DNA of 64,000 nt. Source: Gammaproteobacteria bacterium. GTDB taxonomy: Bacteria > Pseudomonadota > Gammaproteobacteria > Steroidobacterales > Rariloculaceae. The DNA lies in the NCBI GenBank assembly GCA_022820625.1, contig JAJEFE010000004.1, forward strand, positions 1-64,000. The letters are read 5' to 3'. This document shows, piece by piece, positions 61,907 through 64,000 of the stretch (its first letter is position 1; each line of letters opens with the position of its first letter). The notes beneath the pieces are model-generated. The model did not search any database and had not been told where the DNA came from. It saw nothing but the letters and a program-made list of their open reading frames with translations. The position numbers and the translations under genes were made by a program.

Positions 61907-63028
61907 TCAGTCGTCATAGAATGCCTCTGGTTCGATGGGCAGCGGGACCTCCGTCCCGAGCCGCGCCGAGCGGTCCATGGCCATGGTCAGCATCAAGTTC
62001 CTGTGGCCGTCCGCGGCGCTGGCGTGGGACGTTTCCAAGCCCATCATGATACGGCTGAACCACGACATGGTCTCCTCGCGCATCGGGCCCCAGAATTGCT
62101 TGTTCCAGATGTCGCCGGGGGGATAGCTGGTCAGGAAGTCCACGTGGCGTTCCATCGGCGGCTCGAATTCCCGGGTGGTGTAGCCCGCCGGCAAGGGTTC
62201 TTCCGTCGCCAGCACCAGGTCCCGATGAGTGTCCTCCACATCGATCACGCCCTTGGTCCCGACGATGCCGATCTCGATGCCGTAGACGGCCCCCGGCCAG
62301 ACCACCGGCAGCGCCCAGCTTATGTTCATGGAGAAAATCGTACCGTCGTCCATGGTGAACAGGCCGAAGGTCGAGTCCTTGGTGCCCAGTCCGGCCAGGA
62401 CCTTGTCTGTCGAACGCGCGTAGACGCTGACCGGGGTCTTGCCTTCCATCAACCACATGGACATGTCCAGGCTGTGGGTGCCGGAGACCACCATCGGGGT
62501 GAGGTTGCGGCGGTCGCGGGTCTTCTCGATGGTGGCGATGGGCACCATGCGGTTCATCAGCGCGCGGGTGATCACCGAATGCACCTCGCCGATCTGCCCC
62601 GCGGTCAGACGTTCCTTGATGGTCAGGAAGCGGCGGCGAAATCGCTGCGTGTAGCACAAGCAGGCATCGACGCCCGCAGCTTCGATCGCCGCGAGGACTT
62701 GTGCCGACTCGCGGGCGTCGGTGGCCAGGGGCTTCTCGATGAGGAGCTTGAGCCCGCGGTCCACAGCAGCCAGCGTCGGGGCCGTGTGGTTGTTCTCGTC
62801 CGTGAGAATCATCGCGGCGTTCACTTCCGGGCGGCTGAGCAACTCTTCGAAGGACGTGGTGAAGAAGTCAGCGCGGGTGTCTTCGGCCAGTTGCCGGCCT
62901 GCCTCTTCCCGCACGTCGCAAAGGCCGAGCCACTCGACACCGGGGAACTGACGCGCACACTGGGCCCGGATGCGGCCGATGGTGCCGCAGCCGACGATGG
63001 CCAGACCGATTGGATTGTGACCGCTCAT
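61907..63028 (-). CDS. Gfo/Idh/MocA-family oxidoreductase
   Basis: The 373-residue NAD(P)-dependent dehydrogenase has the Rossmann motif GLAIVGCGTIGRI and the GLKLLIEKPLA motif with the catalytic Lys-containing EKP. Members oxidise sugars, inositols or related substrates. It heads a minus-strand group followed by two DUF6152-type genes. Confidence 0.9.
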   Translation of the reverse strand: MSGHNPIGLAIVGCGTIGRIRAQCARQFPGVEWLGLCDVREEAGRQLAEDTRADFFTTSFEELLSRPEVNAAMILTDENNHTAPTLAAVDRGLKLLIEKPLATDARESAQVLAAIEAAGVDACLCYTQRFRRRFLTIKERLTAGQIGEVHSVITRALMNRMVPIATIEKTRDRRNLTPMVVSGTHSLDMSMWLMEGKTPVSVYARSTDKVLAGLGTKDSTFGLFTMDDGTIFSMNISWALPVVWPGAVYGIEIGIVGTKGVIDVEDTHRDLVLATEEPLPAGYTTREFEPPMERHVDFLTSYPPGDIWNKQFWGPMREETMSWFSRIMMGLETSHASAADGHRNLMLTMAMDRSARLGTEVPLPIEPEAFYDD

Positions 63029-63321
63029 TCAGTTCGGTTCCCTGCCCGCGTTACGGTAAGCGTTGGCGACTATACATCAGGTCGCCTTTGACAAGGCATG
63101 ACGGCGGCGGCGCCAGCGGGGATACGTCGTCGTTCGCGTCGGCCCTGGCTCAACAGGAAAGCGAATGTTCGCAACTTCCGAATCCGTGCGAATTCACCAG
63201 ATTTGCCTGAAGACAAAGTGCGTCCGCCGCGCAAACAATGTCGGCGTCGATCAAACGGACAAGAGCATGGCAAATGGCAACGGAACTTGACCCCCAGCAA
63301 GGCCGGACGCATAGTCCCCGC

Positions 63322-63780
63322 ATGCCCGCACCATTCGACACGCTGGCCGCATCGGAGGCGCTGCAGGCCGTAGGCGTCGAGTCCGGTCAAGCGCGCGCCA
63401 TCGCCAATCAGTTGCGTCTCGCCGCCGGCGCGGGGCAGGGTGTCACCCACCCCGAACTCGAGGCCGCGCTCGCGAGGCTTGAGACGAAATTGCTTGATCG
63501 AATCGCCGAGAGCGAGCGAGCGCTTCTCGAACTCACTGCGGAGACCAATGCCAAGATCGCGTCGCTCAGGACGGAGTTGCTCGATCGAATCGCCGAGAGC
63601 GAGCGAGGGCTTCTCGGACTCAATGCGGAGACCAATGGCAAGATCGCGTCGCTCAGGACGGAGTTGCTTGATCGAATCGCCGAGAGCGAGCGCCGAACCA
63701 CGGCGCAGCTATGGCGCCTGTTCGGCGGTATTGTCGCAGTCGCTGGCGTTGTGGTGGCGCTGATCAAGTATCTGCCCTGA
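63322..63780 (+). CDS. DUF1640-type coiled-coil membrane protein
   Basis: The 152-residue protein starts at the ATG opening the conserved FDTLAASEALQAVGVESGQARAIA region. It continues as a coiled coil built of 29-residue repeats (RIAESERALLELTAETNAKIAS) and ends in one membrane helix (LFGGIVAVAGVVVALIKYL). DUF1640 relatives are phage- or plasmid-associated or mitochondrial CCDC90-like proteins. The repeat is encoded by an 87-bp DNA tandem repeat. Confidence 0.8.
   Translation: MPAPFDTLAASEALQAVGVESGQARAIANQLRLAAGAGQGVTHPELEAALARLETKLLDRIAESERALLELTAETNAKIASLRTELLDRIAESERGLLGLNAETNGKIASLRTELLDRIAESERRTTAQLWRLFGGIVAVAGVVVALIKYLP
63490..63692 (+). repeat. 87-bp tandem repeat within the DUF1640 gene
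   Basis: Two full copies (63490-63576, 63577-63663) and a partial third (63664-63692) with few differences. The repeat number could vary between strains. Confidence 0.85.
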
Positions 63781-63782
63781 GG

Positions 63783-64000
63783 TCACACCTTAGATTCACC
63801 ACGCCTGAAAATGCCGTCGTAGAACGTGTAAAGCACCACCAGCAGCAGGACCGTGCCCAGTTTCCGATCCCAGAGGACGGAGAGGATGCCCGTATCCTCA
63901 AACACGAGCAAGGCGCGGCGCAGGTTTTCGTCGGCCAGCGGACCCAGGATCACCGCCAGCACCATGGGCGCCAGCGGAAAGCCGAACCGGTGCAGAACGA
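63783..64000 (-). CDS. tctA: TctA-type tripartite tricarboxylate transporter permease, C-terminal part
   Basis: Only the last ~72 residues are in the window; the gene continues beyond 64000. The sequence RFGFPLAPMVLAVILGPLADENLRRAL and the hydrophobic end LGTVLLLVVLYTFYDGI match the C-terminus of TctA, the large membrane subunit of citrate-type secondary transporters. Confidence 0.82.
   Translation of the reverse strand, partial: VLHRFGFPLAPMVLAVILGPLADENLRRALLVFEDTGILSVLWDRKLGTVLLLVVLYTFYDGIFRRGESKV

Overview
The window is a GC-rich bacterial chromosome segment that reads most naturally as a free-living or host-associated gammaproteobacterium. Points in favour are full-length pyruvate carboxylase, an Lrp/AsnC regulator divergent from alanine dehydrogenase, NCS2 and TRAP transporters, and many exported beta-rich proteins. 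No rRNA genes, prophage genes, integrase, transposase or CRISPR array were seen. The species cannot be named from the sequence alone.

The outstanding element is a minus-strand tRNA array at 6680-9790. It has 26 tRNA genes, nearly all with encoded CCA and often 1-8 nt apart, and together they cover all 20 amino acids. Upstream, at 9791-10216, lies a long untranslated leader that looks like that of a stable-RNA operon: a near-consensus sigma-70 promoter with a G+C-rich discriminator, two hairpins, an intrinsic terminator with a competing antiterminator pairing, and an rrn-type boxA. A small XRE-family regulator gene lies just upstream. Many tRNAs keep classical identity elements, yet several are structurally odd: Leu tRNAs with short variable loops, an Ile(UAU) with a long one, C33 in two anticodon loops, and a Met tRNA with a minimal D-arm. 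Complete arrays like this are known from a few mobile elements and large phages, but no mobility genes are visible here.

The rest is accessory metabolism and envelope biology. 123-6536: MBL-fold remnant, DUF6152-type exported protein, PQQ dehydrogenase, cyclophilin, PhoD-like phosphatase. 10352-19548: cupin and LigAB-type dioxygenase, haem-binding DUF3365 protein, DUF5916 barrel, NHL protein, DUF3500 protein, SDR. 19633-29711: NRAMP-like transporter, YVTN propeller, ThDP enzyme, a DUF6152-hydratase fusion, a second DUF5916 barrel. 29807-36000: TPR lipoprotein, Phd/ParE pair, DUF6152 proteins, MFS transporter. 36017-48106: pyruvate carboxylase, Lrp/Ald, MBL lipoprotein with EF-hands, HIBADH-like enzyme, NCS2 permease fusion, aminotransferase. 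48219-64000: DctPQM TRAP operon, resorcylate-decarboxylase-like hydrolase, cyclase, RES/Xre toxin-antitoxin pair, SEC-C protein, Gfo/Idh with two DUF6152 genes, DUF1640 protein, and the 3' end of a TctA permease.

A recurrent theme is an expansion of DUF6152-type exported proteins (a His-His motif right after the signal peptide, and usually a C-terminal G-x-S-x-G-R-W block). Eleven loci occur here, including one fused to a hydratase, one lacking the N-terminal domain, and one truncated fragment next to a toxin-antitoxin pair. Together with PQQ, LigAB, cupin, cyclase and decarboxylase genes this suggests periplasmic or catabolic processing of aromatic or plant-like substrates, but that link is inference.
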